A stretch of DNA of 64,000 nt from JAWPMV01 sp038527215 (lineage in GTDB: Bacteria; Bacteroidota; Bacteroidia; J057), in contig JBCBGC010000025.1 in the NCBI GenBank assembly GCA_038527215.1, positions 8,165 through 72,164 of the forward strand, written 5' to 3'. Under the pieces are notes generated by a model. The model did not search any database. It was not told the origin of the DNA and was given only the letters and a program-made list of their open reading frames with translations. The position numbers were made by a program, and so were the translations under genes. How positions within the stretch are numbered: position 1 is the stretch's first letter; each line of letters starts with the position of its first letter. Of this stretch, positions 41,989-51,737 are shown in pieces.

Positions 41989-43941
41989 TTATCGTTTTAG
42001 GATTTTTTGAATAAATCTTTGGTTATCTCTTTGTATTTCCAGCAAATACATGCCTTGGGGAAGCGCCGAAATATCTAGCCTATTTTGTAAGCCCGTACTT
42101 TCCTGAACCTTGACTTGTTTTCCCTGCATATCCCAGAGCAGAATATGGTAAGGTTTGCTGAGCTGATCCAGGGCTTTTACCTGTAAAAAAGTCTGGGCAG
42201 GATTGGGGAATACCGAGAAGTGCCCACTGATCGGGTCAGGAAGGGAAGACAAGGGAGAAATAACCACCTCCAGGCTATCCGTACATCCTTTGCTGTCGAT
42301 TACGGTCAAGGCATAAGTACCTGTAGGGAGATTTTCCAGGTCCTCTGTATTGGCCCCATTGCTCCAATCATAGGTGTAAGGAGGCGTTCCTCCCAGGACG
42401 CTGACATCAATGCTGCCATCGCCTCCGTTGGTTTGCTGGGTAGCGGCTGCGCTTAGCTTGAGGGTATCAGGTTCGGATATGGAAAGGGAATCGAGATAGG
42501 TACAGCCTAACAAATCCTGAACGGTCAGGACATAGGTTCCGGCAGCTAAGCCAGAAATGCTGTTGGCAGTATCCCCAGTAGACCAGATATAAAGGTAATC
42601 AGGAGTCCCACCAGAGGCTAGTGCGGCGGCGTTTCCGTTGGAATCACCCGCACAGGTTATATCCAGGGAAGTCAAATTAGCGGACAAAGCTGGATTTTGG
42701 GAAATGGTAACAGTATCGGTGATCGTACATCCGTTATTGTCGGTTACCACCACGCTATAGGTGCCCGCCGCCAGGGACTGGGTTTCAAAGAGGGTATCTC
42801 CATTGGACCAGAGATACTGGTAAGGGAGATTCCCCCCACTTAATAGGGTGGAAATACTTCCGGTGCTGTCTCCAAAGCAGGCAACATTGCGTGGGGAGAG
42901 GGCCAGGTCGAGGGAATCGGGCCCGGTAATGGTTAAGCTATCTGTTTGGGCACATCCAGAGCTGTCCTGTACGGTAATGGTGTACATCCCTGCTGGCAGG
43001 TTGCTACGCTGTGCATCGGTAGAACCATCGGACCATTGGTAACTGTAAGGGGCAATCCCATTGGTGGTACTCAGATTCACACTTACGCTGGAATCTCCGG
43101 CACAAAGGATAGAGCCGTTCGCCTGGACATTGGTTTGTAGGTTGGGGCAGGTAATGATAACAGTTTGGCAAATGCTGTCTGTCTGGCAGCCTATTGCGGT
43201 AAGGCATACCGTATAGGTGCCCGGTAGCGCATAAATATGAGAAGGATTACTTTGGCTAGAGGTGGTGCCATCTCCAAAGTCCCATAATAAACCCGTGGTA
43301 GGCCCGGTCGTTTGATCGCTAAAGCTAGCCGTAGCCCCTACTGTATTGAAGGTATAAGCAGCTACAGGAGGATTGCAAAATTCGGTAATAATAGCCGTAT
43401 TTTGACTGGTGGGTTGATCGCCGCTCGTTCCGAAATTGCCATTGACCGCATTGGCGGTATAGTGGATGCTAATGTTGCCGGAGCCTGCTGCAGGCGCGGT
43501 CCAACTCACCCGAAAATCCCCTGCTGAATTCGTCCCACTGTGTTCCAGATATTGTCTGCCACTCAAGGAAGTTACCTGGGTGTTGGAGGTAATGGTAGAC
43601 CCCATGGTTCCTGCCTGTCCGTTGGTGCCCAGTAGGGCTACGGCTTGCATCCCATAGCCAGAGGGAGATCCGCTGGAGTTGGCGGCTGTAAATACCATGG
43701 TGTAGGTATTTCCGGGTACATAAGCATTGACCGGAGTATTGGTCGCATCCAATAAACTAAAACCCACAGTTGCCCCAAAATTTCCTCCGGAATGACAGTT
43801 GTTACAGGTGCCCACAGAAAAGGGGCTGCCGGTTCGGTCCTGATTCAAGATGTTGGCGACCCCACCGGAGCGGCCTGAGTTAAGAAAATAGATGACCCCC
43901 ATGAAAAGGATCATGCCCATAGTAGTAAGTGTTCGGTTCAT
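41989..43941 (-). CDS. Choice-of-anchor-V domain, SprB-repeat T9SS cargo
   Basis: A 650-residue surface protein. An uncleaved or cleaved N-terminal helix (about 8-22) is followed by a choice-of-anchor V/Reeler-like domain (about 25-190) that holds a single CNNCH haem-c-type motif (in SVGTCNNCHSGGNFG). A PKD domain follows (LLWDFGDGTTSSQSNPSHIY). Four SprB-type repeats (each with an IAPYSYQWSDGSTDAQRS-like core and a DSSGC closing) lead into a T9SS sorting domain (about 570-650, HFSVFPNPAQTFLQVKALDQ). The function is likely adhesive. Whether the CxxCH carries haem is untested. Confidence 0.86.
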   Translation of the reverse strand: MNRTLTTMGMILFMGVIYFLNSGRSGGVANILNQDRTGSPFSVGTCNNCHSGGNFGATVGFSLLDATNTPVNAYVPGNTYTMVFTAANSSGSPSGYGMQAVALLGTNGQAGTMGSTITSNTQVTSLSGRQYLEHSGTNSAGDFRVSWTAPAAGSGNISIHYTANAVNGNFGTSGDQPTSQNTAIITEFCNPPVAAYTFNTVGATASFSDQTTGPTTGLLWDFGDGTTSSQSNPSHIYALPGTYTVCLTAIGCQTDSICQTVIITCPNLQTNVQANGSILCAGDSSVSVNLSTTNGIAPYSYQWSDGSTDAQRSNLPAGMYTITVQDSSGCAQTDSLTITGPDSLDLALSPRNVACFGDSTGSISTLLSGGNLPYQYLWSNGDTLFETQSLAAGTYSVVVTDNNGCTITDTVTISQNPALSANLTSLDITCAGDSNGNAAALASGGTPDYLYIWSTGDTANSISGLAAGTYVLTVQDLLGCTYLDSLSISEPDTLKLSAAATQQTNGGDGSIDVSVLGGTPPYTYDWSNGANTEDLENLPTGTYALTVIDSKGCTDSLEVVISPLSSLPDPISGHFSVFPNPAQTFLQVKALDQLSKPYHILLWDMQGKQVKVQESTGLQNRLDISALPQGMYLLEIQRDNQRFIQKILKR

Positions 43942-44056
43942 GAGAAAGGGATTTAGATAATCGTGGTTAAGGCTGCTTAAACATAATCATTTTAGGGAGA
44001 CATGACTTATTTTCTTTATTTGCAGGAATAGAGTTTAGAGACAATTCCCACCAAAT

Positions 44057-46297
44057 ATGCATAGAGTCCTCTTAGTATTATTGGTAGGCCTGACAGGGCT
44101 TTTTCCCTCATATCTTTCCGGACAAAATCAGGGAAAAAACGATGATTATCACCTGCCTATCAAGCAGGCCACAGAAAAAATAAAGCTAGATGGCTTGCTA
44201 GATGAAGCCTCCTGGCAAAAGGCTGCGGTAGCCAAAGATTTCTGGATGAGCTTTCCGACTGACGGAGAAAAAGTTCCTCAGGATATTCGTTCTGAAGCCC
44301 GCCTCACTTATGATCAGCAATACATCTATGTAGGCATTACTTGCTATGGCGATAATAAATATATCATCCAGACCCTGAAACGAGATACGGATTTTTGGGA
44401 TGGGGATGCCTTTGCGCTGGTTCTCGATCCGGTAAACAAAAGAGCCAATGGCTTTATTTTCGGGGTGAATCCAGCAGGGGTGCAGTTTGAGTCCCTGGTT
44501 ACCGGACAGACGGGGGGTCGTGGAACCGGACCGCCACGAGGGTTTAACTCCGCCTGGGACAATAAATGGTTTTCGCAAGTAAAAACCTATCCGAATCGCT
44601 GGGTCATAGAGATGGCCATTCCTTATAAAACCCTCCGTTTTGAGGCAGGCAACGACACCTGGGGCATTAATTTCATCCGGGGAGACGCGAAGAACAATAG
44701 CTTTCATGTGTGGGCACCGGTTCCGGTCCAGTTTTACGGACCCGACCTGGGGTATTTAGGGCTGCTAAAGTGGGATCAGGCGCCGGCCAAAGTCAAAAGA
44801 AACTTCTCGATCATTCCTTATGTGCTGGGTTCCTATGACCAGGACCTCGAAGCAAAAGGACCTCAGAATTATGGCGGTAGGATAGGGCTGGACGCCAAAG
44901 TAGCGGTCAGTTCTTCCTTGAACCTGGATTTGACCATCAACCCGGATTTCTCCCAGGTGGACGTGGACGAACAGGTTACCAACCTCACCCGCTTTAACGT
45001 GAGATTCCCTGAAAGAAGATTGTTTTTCCTGGAAAATAGCGATCTCTTTAGTGATTTTGGGATTCCTCCCATGCGACCCTTTTTCTCTCGACGGGTGGGG
45101 CTGGATGAAGAGGGAAACACCATTCCGATCTTGTACGGAGCACGTCTGAGTGGAAATCTCAATGATAAAACCAGGATTGCCCTGATGAATCTCCAGACCA
45201 GGCCTACGGAGGATTTTCACGGACAAAATTATACCTCTGCTGCAGCTCAATACCGTATTTTTTCCCGATCCATGATCAAAGGTTACATCCACAACCGTCA
45301 GGCGATGGAGGCAGGAGAAACCCTGAGAAACGATTTTAACCGGACGGCGGGCATGGAAACTCGTCTCATCAGCAAAGATGGCTCGAAACAAGCCTTTGGG
45401 GGGTTGGGGATTTCCTTAAACCCGGAAGACAATAACAAGAATTACTTCTATCAGATTGGTACCTCCTATACCGGCAAGCGAATCAATTTTTACACCAATA
45501 TGGTAGGGGTAGGGGATAACTACATTGCGGACCTGGGCTTTATCCCGCTCATGTCTCACTACGATGCCATTGCTGATACCACCTACCGCCTGGGCTTTCA
45601 TCATGGTTTTGCCCGGCTGTCCTATACCCATTTCGCCAAATCTTCCTCTCCGGTCATTTCTCATCGCTGGAGCATTCGAGATGTGTTTGATTTTACCACC
45701 TCGACCAATGTGATGTTTAACAACGAGTGGGAAGCGGCCTATGACTTGACCATGCGCAATACCAGCCGGTTTAACCTGAGTTTGCAAAACAGCATGGTGC
45801 GCCTATTCTATCCCTTTGGCTTTACCGATGCTGACCCCCTGCCCGCGGACAAATACCGCTTCAATGCGCTTTCGCTCCAATACAATTCTGATCAGCGAAA
45901 ACTCTTCGGCTTTCGGGCAGGCTTCCAATACGGGGGCTTCTATAATGGGGAACGCATCCAGTACACCGCTGGAGTGTTCTTCCGGGCGCAGCCCTGGGGC
46001 AACTTCTCGCTGAATTTTGTGCGGAATGACCTGACCTTTCCAGAGCCCTACGGTTCTGAGACTTTGCTGTTGATCAGTCCCCGGATTGAGATCAACTTTT
46101 CTCGCAACATCTTCTGGACCACTTTTTTGCAATACAATACCCAGGCCGACAATTTCAATATCAACAGTCGTCTGCAGTGGCGCTTTCAACCCATGTCTGA
46201 TTTGTTCATCGTGTACTCAGACAACTATGCAGTAGAATTCTGGGGACCGAAAAACCGGGCCCTGGTCATCAAGCTGAATTACTGGTTGAATCTCTAG
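44057..46297 (+). CDS. DUF5916 outer-membrane barrel with CBM9-like domain
   Basis: A 746-residue exported protein. The signal peptide (1-22) precedes a carbohydrate-binding family 9-like N-terminal domain (about 30-225, IKLDGLLDEASWQKAAVA, YDQQYIYVGITCYGD). A DUF5916 domain (about 230-746) follows, rich in alternating polar/aromatic strands typical of an outer-membrane beta-barrel, with a terminal aromatic strand (KLNYWLNL). It may act in export, sugar sensing or adhesion; the family role is unknown. It converges on the permease gene with one base between the stop codons. Confidence 0.88.
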   Translation: MHRVLLVLLVGLTGLFPSYLSGQNQGKNDDYHLPIKQATEKIKLDGLLDEASWQKAAVAKDFWMSFPTDGEKVPQDIRSEARLTYDQQYIYVGITCYGDNKYIIQTLKRDTDFWDGDAFALVLDPVNKRANGFIFGVNPAGVQFESLVTGQTGGRGTGPPRGFNSAWDNKWFSQVKTYPNRWVIEMAIPYKTLRFEAGNDTWGINFIRGDAKNNSFHVWAPVPVQFYGPDLGYLGLLKWDQAPAKVKRNFSIIPYVLGSYDQDLEAKGPQNYGGRIGLDAKVAVSSSLNLDLTINPDFSQVDVDEQVTNLTRFNVRFPERRLFFLENSDLFSDFGIPPMRPFFSRRVGLDEEGNTIPILYGARLSGNLNDKTRIALMNLQTRPTEDFHGQNYTSAAAQYRIFSRSMIKGYIHNRQAMEAGETLRNDFNRTAGMETRLISKDGSKQAFGGLGISLNPEDNNKNYFYQIGTSYTGKRINFYTNMVGVGDNYIADLGFIPLMSHYDAIADTTYRLGFHHGFARLSYTHFAKSSSPVISHRWSIRDVFDFTTSTNVMFNNEWEAAYDLTMRNTSRFNLSLQNSMVRLFYPFGFTDADPLPADKYRFNALSLQYNSDQRKLFGFRAGFQYGGFYNGERIQYTAGVFFRAQPWGNFSLNFVRNDLTFPEPYGSETLLLISPRIEINFSRNIFWTTFLQYNTQADNFNINSRLQWRFQPMSDLFIVYSDNYAVEFWGPKNRALVIKLNYWLNL

Positions 46298-46298
46298 C

Positions 46299-48707
46299 CT
46301 ATTCGTGAGACAAGGCGTCCACCGGGTTGCCTGCCGCACTGCGCACGGCCTGGAAACTGATGGTGAGGCTGGCAATGAACAAGGCCAAAAAGCCACCCAG
46401 GATAAAGATCCACACATAAATCGGCGCATGATAAGGGAAGGTCGACAGCCAGCGATCCAGACCAAACCAAGCCAGGGGAATGGCAATGACCATGGCGATA
46501 GCCACGAGTTTGGTGAAATCTCTTGACATCAGGCTAATCACATCCCAATTTGAAGCCCCCAGCACTTTCCGAATGCCTATTTCCTTGATTTTCATCTCAG
46601 CGGACAGGGCGGACAATCCATACAACCCCAGGCAGGCAATGATGATGGCAATGATGGCGAAGATGGAAAAGATGGACTGAAACTTTTCATCCGCTTTGTA
46701 TTGCTGATCAAAATCCTCATTGAGGAACTGATATTCAAAGATTCCATTTGGGACATTGGCAGCAAATGCTGCTTCCATTTTGTCCAACACCTCCCGATGA
46801 TTGGCCGTGGAAATGCGCGCGGACAGATAGCCTGGCGTCCTGCTTCCATTCATCACCATAAGAAAGGGCTCTATGGCCTGGTTGACCGACATAAAGTGAA
46901 AATCCTTCACCACACCGATGACCCGACCGCGTCGTTGCTGCCACCTGAGCTGCTTGCCCAGGGCTTCTTCAGGATCATTCCAGCCCAGCCTGCGCATGCC
47001 GGATTCATTCAGCAGAAAAGCTTCTTCTACATCGGTCCCGAAACTTTCTTCGAAGGCCCGGCCTGCCAGTAATTCCAGGTCATAGGTCTCTATGAAATCA
47101 TAATCCACCGCTATGTACCGCATATCGCTCCATTCCGCTTCTTCATCCCAGCCCAGACGTACCACATTATTGCCTAAGTTTTTACCAGGGACCCTGGAGG
47201 AAAGGGTTACGTTCAGAAAACCTGGTTCATTCTCCAATTGCTCTTTCATGGTCTGAAAGTTCTGAGCGGCCTGGTTGACGTATTTGGTAGGCACAAAAAC
47301 GATCTCTTCTTTCTCGAAGCCAAGGTCTTTATCCCGCATATAGGAATATTGGCTAAAGATCATCAGGGTACTGATTATCAGCACGGTAGAGATGGTGAAC
47401 TGACCTACTACTAAGACCTTGCGCAAAGAAACTCCGCGCTTGCCGGACTTGAAGCTGCCCTTCAGGGTTTCCGCGGGTCGAAAGGCTGACAGGAATAGGG
47501 CAGGGTAGGAGCCAGAAAAAAGACCCACAAATAACACCAATCCCAATAGTAGGAGCGGTAGCCAGAGATTTTCGGTCATATTCAAGCTAAGGGCTTTGCC
47601 AGTAAATTGGTTGATGCTCTCCAAGCCAATCGCGACCAGGCCCAGGGCAAGCAGAAGCGATAGAAATGCCAGCAAGGAAGATTCACTGAGAAATTGTCCA
47701 ATCAGCTGCTGTCGGGTCGCTCCGATGACTTTGCGTAAGCCGACTTCTTTGGCTCGGCTCAGGGAGCGGGCGGTGGCCAAATTCATGAAATTAACGCAGG
47801 CCATGATCAGCAGGAAAATGCCAATCACCAGGAATATCTGCACCGTTGAGGCTTTGTTATTGGGACTGATTTCGTACCGCAGGTCAGAGTAGAGATGGAT
47901 AGCCTCCAGGGGTTGGAGATAATATTCCTGTCGGTATCCTGACCCGTCTTCCTGATCTGGGATGTAGGTGCGGGAAATGAGTTTGATTTTCTCTCCCAGA
48001 GCCGCTACATCCGTGCCTTCGGCTACTTCCAAATAGGTGTAAGTGCTAAAACTCCACCAGCTATCCATATAGAGGCCGGCCGTGTAAAAGGTCTCCATGG
48101 AAGCCAGAAAATCAAATTGTATATGAGAATTAGCCGGCAGATCCTTTACCACGCCGGTGATTTGAAAGGGGGTTTCATAGTCTTCTGGCATTTGCAGGAG
48201 CTCGCCTACCACATTCGTCCGGTTAAAATACCGGAGGGCTACTTTTTCCGAAATGACGATTTGAAAGGGATCGGTCAATACTTTGCGTGGATTGCCTTCC
48301 AGCAGATCAAAACTGAACAGCTCAAAGAAGTTGGAATCGGCGTAGAGGATATCTTCGAAAAACTTCTTTTCGGCATTGGAGGTTTGGACGATCCGGTCGG
48401 AGCGTCCCTGTATCCGGACCACTTGTTTCACTTCCGGAAAATCCTTGTCTACCATCTGTCCCACCACTGCACCGGCTGTTGCGTTTTCTTCTACGCCTGC
48501 ATCTTCGGGCAGGTAGTAGGTGCAGGTCAGGCGATAGATCTGATCTTTTTTCTGATGAAAAGCATCAAAAGACCATTCGTCCTGTACAAAAAGGAAGATA
48601 ATGATGGCACAACTCATGCCTAGCGTGAGGCCCAGCAGGTTTAGCAGGGCATAAGAACGCTGTTTGACAAATTGGCGGAGGGCAGTAGTGAGGTAGTTTC
48701 GATACAT
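46299..48707 (-). CDS. FtsX/MacB-type ABC transporter permease
   Basis: An 802-residue Bacteroidota-style FtsX permease. The N-terminal helix (about 18-40) precedes a MacB-like periplasmic core (about 45-275), FtsX helices (about 285-400), a second periplasmic core (about 430-660) and C-terminal FtsX helices (about 680-790). Hallmarks are REVGLRKVIGA-like motifs (AKEVGLRKVIGATRQQLIGQ, KIKEIGIRKVLGASNWDVIS), SGSYPALFLSAFRP, and the end QAVRSAAGNPVDALSHE. No ATPase gene is adjacent. Substrate unknown; such paralogues occur in many copies in these genomes. Confidence 0.92.
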   Translation of the reverse strand: MYRNYLTTALRQFVKQRSYALLNLLGLTLGMSCAIIIFLFVQDEWSFDAFHQKKDQIYRLTCTYYLPEDAGVEENATAGAVVGQMVDKDFPEVKQVVRIQGRSDRIVQTSNAEKKFFEDILYADSNFFELFSFDLLEGNPRKVLTDPFQIVISEKVALRYFNRTNVVGELLQMPEDYETPFQITGVVKDLPANSHIQFDFLASMETFYTAGLYMDSWWSFSTYTYLEVAEGTDVAALGEKIKLISRTYIPDQEDGSGYRQEYYLQPLEAIHLYSDLRYEISPNNKASTVQIFLVIGIFLLIMACVNFMNLATARSLSRAKEVGLRKVIGATRQQLIGQFLSESSLLAFLSLLLALGLVAIGLESINQFTGKALSLNMTENLWLPLLLLGLVLFVGLFSGSYPALFLSAFRPAETLKGSFKSGKRGVSLRKVLVVGQFTISTVLIISTLMIFSQYSYMRDKDLGFEKEEIVFVPTKYVNQAAQNFQTMKEQLENEPGFLNVTLSSRVPGKNLGNNVVRLGWDEEAEWSDMRYIAVDYDFIETYDLELLAGRAFEESFGTDVEEAFLLNESGMRRLGWNDPEEALGKQLRWQQRRGRVIGVVKDFHFMSVNQAIEPFLMVMNGSRTPGYLSARISTANHREVLDKMEAAFAANVPNGIFEYQFLNEDFDQQYKADEKFQSIFSIFAIIAIIIACLGLYGLSALSAEMKIKEIGIRKVLGASNWDVISLMSRDFTKLVAIAMVIAIPLAWFGLDRWLSTFPYHAPIYVWIFILGGFLALFIASLTISFQAVRSAAGNPVDALSHE

Positions 48708-48820
48708 AGGAATAAAAGCATTCGTTTATGAGAATTTAAGGCATAATCCTCGGAATGTCAGGCTTTAAGAGGAGGTGATTCTTGCTATCTCTTAGGCTAT
48801 TGGCCAAGGACCTTTCCGCT

Positions 48821-49585
48821 TCAGGGAGTCAGATTGGCTTTGAAATAGGCCATGATTTCTGCCTCGAGTAGTTGGGTTTCGGAACCAGGCGTATCATCGT
48901 AATGGCCAGTTAGAAGACCATGCTTTCTGCCTTTCAGTCGATGGGTTTTGATCCGAACCCCATCCTTATTCAAAGCGTTTTCCAGGCTCTTCAGGCGAGC
49001 ATCCTTGCACAGGATATCGTCGCAAAAACGCCCGGCATGCATAGGGCCATGTTGGTCGAGCTTTTGCTTAATAGCTGCTAATTCTTCCGGTGAAAAGGGG
49101 AGCTTTTTGCCACTATCCAGAGGAAATCCGGATGGCTGGCTCGCAAAACCCGCCAAAACCGCTTCATCGGCCATCAGGCTGACGGCAAAGTTCCCGGTCA
49201 AACACATACCGATGACCGCTACACCTGGGACCTGATAGGTCTGTTTCAGGTCCTCACACAGAGCAGCTAGCCAATCCACAATGGGGCTGCGGCGATTTCG
49301 GGCAAAGAGATACAACTCCTTACGCATGCAAAAGATCCGGACGGTATTTCCGAGGGTAGCTTTTCTGCCCAGCGGGCCAAAGAGGTGGGGGAGGACTACC
49401 CGAAATCCTCGTACCCTGAAACGCTCTGCCATGGCCAGGGTCGCCTCGCTAATGCCAGGCAATTCCTGTATGATGACACATACCGGACCTTCGCCCTTGG
49501 TGTACACATCGTGCTTGATCTCATATCCCTGAGGGACGGTAGCGGGATAAGTGCTTTTTTCGAAGGTTTCTATTCCGGGAGGCAT
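48821..49585 (-). CDS. Dienelactone hydrolase family protein
   Basis: A 254-residue alpha/beta hydrolase of the dienelactone type. The nucleophile Cys128 lies in VIGMCLTGNF and Glu41 in IQELPGISEA; the C-terminal His (KGRKHGLLTG, about 226-235) completes the Cys-Asp-His triad. No signal peptide is apparent. Dienelactone hydrolases open lactone rings in aromatic breakdown; the natural substrate of this subgroup is unclear. 113 bases upstream of the permease, same strand. Confidence 0.88.
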   Translation of the reverse strand: MPPGIETFEKSTYPATVPQGYEIKHDVYTKGEGPVCVIIQELPGISEATLAMAERFRVRGFRVVLPHLFGPLGRKATLGNTVRIFCMRKELYLFARNRRSPIVDWLAALCEDLKQTYQVPGVAVIGMCLTGNFAVSLMADEAVLAGFASQPSGFPLDSGKKLPFSPEELAAIKQKLDQHGPMHAGRFCDDILCKDARLKSLENALNKDGVRIKTHRLKGRKHGLLTGHYDDTPGSETQLLEAEIMAYFKANLTP

Positions 49586-50047
49586 AGGCTTGATGGAGGT
49601 ATTGGTGTAAACACAAAATCTGTATATAGCCTGGATAATTCAAGTTTCGGAGCAGGACTTTTTCCACAGAAACACCCTTGATAGGCTTAGGAACCTAACA
49701 GCTGTGAGGCAGGGTAGGAAGCAGGGGCCAGAAAAAGGGTGTATAAAGCGACTGATTTCAGTTAATTCGCGTTATTAATTCGATTGCTTGAAAGGCTTGT
49801 GGATGCCTTAGCAAGCGCGTGAGAGCGGGCGAAGAAGTATTTTTGCGCAGAAAGAAAATATTCCAATCCATGGCATATTAGAAGGGCCGGTTTAACGGCA
49901 ATGGCTATTTCAAAGGTGCTAATTAGGGGTAATGAGACTCTTATCAAGGTGCATGAAACTATCAAACGCCTTGATTCAGCCTGCTATCTTGCTGAAAATG
50001 AGGGAACTGTGAGGGTAGGGGAGTTTGGGAGAAATGCTTGACCCTGA
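49586..50047. other. 462-base intergenic region without a clear gene
   Basis: A 67-codon minus-strand ORF at 49762-49965 has no coding features I trust. A hairpin with interior loop (about 49785-49816, GCTTG..AAGGC to GCCTT..GCAAGC) is present. A GCAGGGTAGGA motif resembles short runs at about 10054 and 47503, but too short to call a repeat family. Confidence 0.5.
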
Positions 50048-50224
50048 TCAGCCTTTCTCTTTGTCAAAAGAAAATAAGGCAAAGCCATAGCTAATGGTAG
50101 CGAATATAGTGAGCGCCCAAACAAGTTCTGTTTCTTTAGGATCAGATAGCGCTGCCATCAAAAATATAGAAGCGCTAAAGAAGGCGATGGAAATTATGCG
50201 GAATAGTAGCGTCTTAGGAGTCAT
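50048..50224 (-). CDS. 58-residue two-helix membrane protein
   Basis: A small ORF that escapes a 60-residue cutoff. The ATG at 50224 opens MTPKTLLFRIISIAFFSASI and the stop is at 50048. It has two hydrophobic segments (about 6-26 and 34-52) joined by a polar turn SDPKETE, then a charged end FSFDKEKG. The clean two-helix hairpin and charge pattern (positive N-terminus, charged tail) look like a genuine small inner-membrane protein. No family is recognised. It is alone, divergent from galK and about 290 bases from it. Confidence 0.7.
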   Translation of the reverse strand: MTPKTLLFRIISIAFFSASIFLMAALSDPKETELVWALTIFATISYGFALFSFDKEKG

Positions 50225-50517
50225 GGTATTAATGCTTGTTTCTCAAAGCAATATACACCTTTAATAGAAAGGAGTTGCAAGAGTAGTTTGTCCCATAATT
50301 TATATTATGTTAAGTAATAGATATGAACCCACCCCTTCTGCGCTTTTTCTATGGATAAGGGTACAGCTGTTTAATTCTGTGCGATTCTCAGGCAACAGAA
50401 ACAAATGGATCGCTGATGATCGTTGTGATCTTTTTCTTGTTAAAATCTGTAAGGATACTAGTATAGCATGGCCGGGTCGCTTAAATTCGCCCGAAACGGA
50501 AATTAACCGCTAGTAGT
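50225..50517. other. Gap upstream of galK, no gene called
   Basis: The 293-base divergent region between the small membrane gene and galK is AT-rich near 50280-50330, likely to contain promoters for both. A 68-codon plus-strand ORF (50307-50513) has no recognisable features. A conserved TTTG/TAnnTTTG pair could not be assigned with confidence. Confidence 0.4.
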
Positions 50518-51678
50518 ATGTCAAGCCTCGTTTCGCGTGTCCAGGAACGCTTCCAGGAAATATATGATACAACTCCCCTACTTTATAAAGCCAGCGGGCG
50601 CGTTAACATCATAGGCGAACATACGGATTACAACCTTGGGCTCTCTTTACCTTTTGCCGTAGACCGGGCGATATATTATGCCGCAAAAATGTCTGATAGT
50701 CAGCTTGTTAGAGTGTATTCCCTTGACAAAGCTGAGCAGGCGGAATTTCGCATCGGAGAAAGCTACAACCTGCCCAACCACTGGTCCAGTTACTTTGGCG
50801 CGCTCCTCGAAGTGATTCGGGATAAAGGGCTGAATATCAAGGGCATGGATCTCGTTTTTGGTGGGGATTTACCCATTGGAGCCGGCTTGTCCTCCTCTGC
50901 CGCTCTATGCTGTGGATTCATGTATGCGCTGAATGAGCAAAATGAATTAGGCCTCAGTAAAGAAGAGATGGCCAAAATCGCGCAGCTTACCGAGCACCGG
51001 ATCGGCTTGATGTGCGGACTCCTGGACCAGTATTCGGTGCTGTTTGGGGAGGAAGATCATGCCCTGCAGGTAGACTTCCAAAGCCTGGAGGTACAGGTAC
51101 AGCCCGCTGCCTTAGAGGATGGTGAATGGATTCTGATCAATTCTCGTGTAGAGCATAATCTGGCCGGAGATTCTCCCTACAACGCACGCAGAGAATCCTG
51201 CCAACGCGTGGTGGATACCGTGGCCGCTGATCACCCACACGTGCGTTCCCTACGGGATATTACTCCTGAGCAACTACAGGCCTATCAACCGCAACTTTCT
51301 GAGGTAGATTTTCGCAGAGCTTCTTTTGTGATGGGAGAAAATCGCAGGGTACATGAAGTGGTAGAGAGCTTTGCTCAAAAAGACGCTGCACGTTTAGGCG
51401 CTTCTTTATATCAATCTCAGGACGAACAGCGTGAGTTGTATGAGATTACAACTTCAGAAATAGATACCCTGGTAGATTTTGTGAAAGAAGAAGCTGCGGT
51501 CTGGGGGGCGCGGCAAACGGGCGGGGGATTTGGGGGCTGTGTGATCTGCCTGGTGAAACCGGGTAACCTCAAAGCCATTGAGCGGGTGGTTGAAAAGTAT
51601 AAAGTAGCCACAGGTATTCAAGCAGAGATTTATCCGGTGAAAGCCAGCCAGGGAATCAGACGTCTGCATGTCGTCTAA
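50518..51678 (+). CDS. galK: Galactokinase
   Basis: GHMP-kinase that phosphorylates galactose at C1, first step of the Leloir pathway. The 386-residue protein carries the galactokinase signature GRVNIIGEHTDYN (27-39), the ATP loop PIGAGLSSSAAL (about 121-132) and the C-terminal TGGGFGGCVI. Family length is normal. No galT, galE or galM is next to it here, and the flanking genes (HxlR, F420-reductase-like) do not suggest a gal operon. Confidence 0.95.
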   Translation: MSSLVSRVQERFQEIYDTTPLLYKASGRVNIIGEHTDYNLGLSLPFAVDRAIYYAAKMSDSQLVRVYSLDKAEQAEFRIGESYNLPNHWSSYFGALLEVIRDKGLNIKGMDLVFGGDLPIGAGLSSSAALCCGFMYALNEQNELGLSKEEMAKIAQLTEHRIGLMCGLLDQYSVLFGEEDHALQVDFQSLEVQVQPAALEDGEWILINSRVEHNLAGDSPYNARRESCQRVVDTVAADHPHVRSLRDITPEQLQAYQPQLSEVDFRRASFVMGENRRVHEVVESFAQKDAARLGASLYQSQDEQRELYEITTSEIDTLVDFVKEEAAVWGARQTGGGFGGCVICLVKPGNLKAIERVVEKYKVATGIQAEIYPVKASQGIRRLHVV

Positions 51679-51737
51679 GTCCTTCCCCCACTCCTCCTTC
51701 CTGCTATTTTTTTATCTTAAGGGAATAACATCGTCCC

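Noticed and set aside
49762..49965. 67-codon minus-strand ORF upstream of the dienelactone hydrolase
   Set aside because: No features that suggest a real protein; a chance ORF is more likely.
50307..50513. 68-codon plus-strand ORF just before galK
   Set aside because: It would end 4 bases before galK but has no recognisable features and starts in the probable promoter region.
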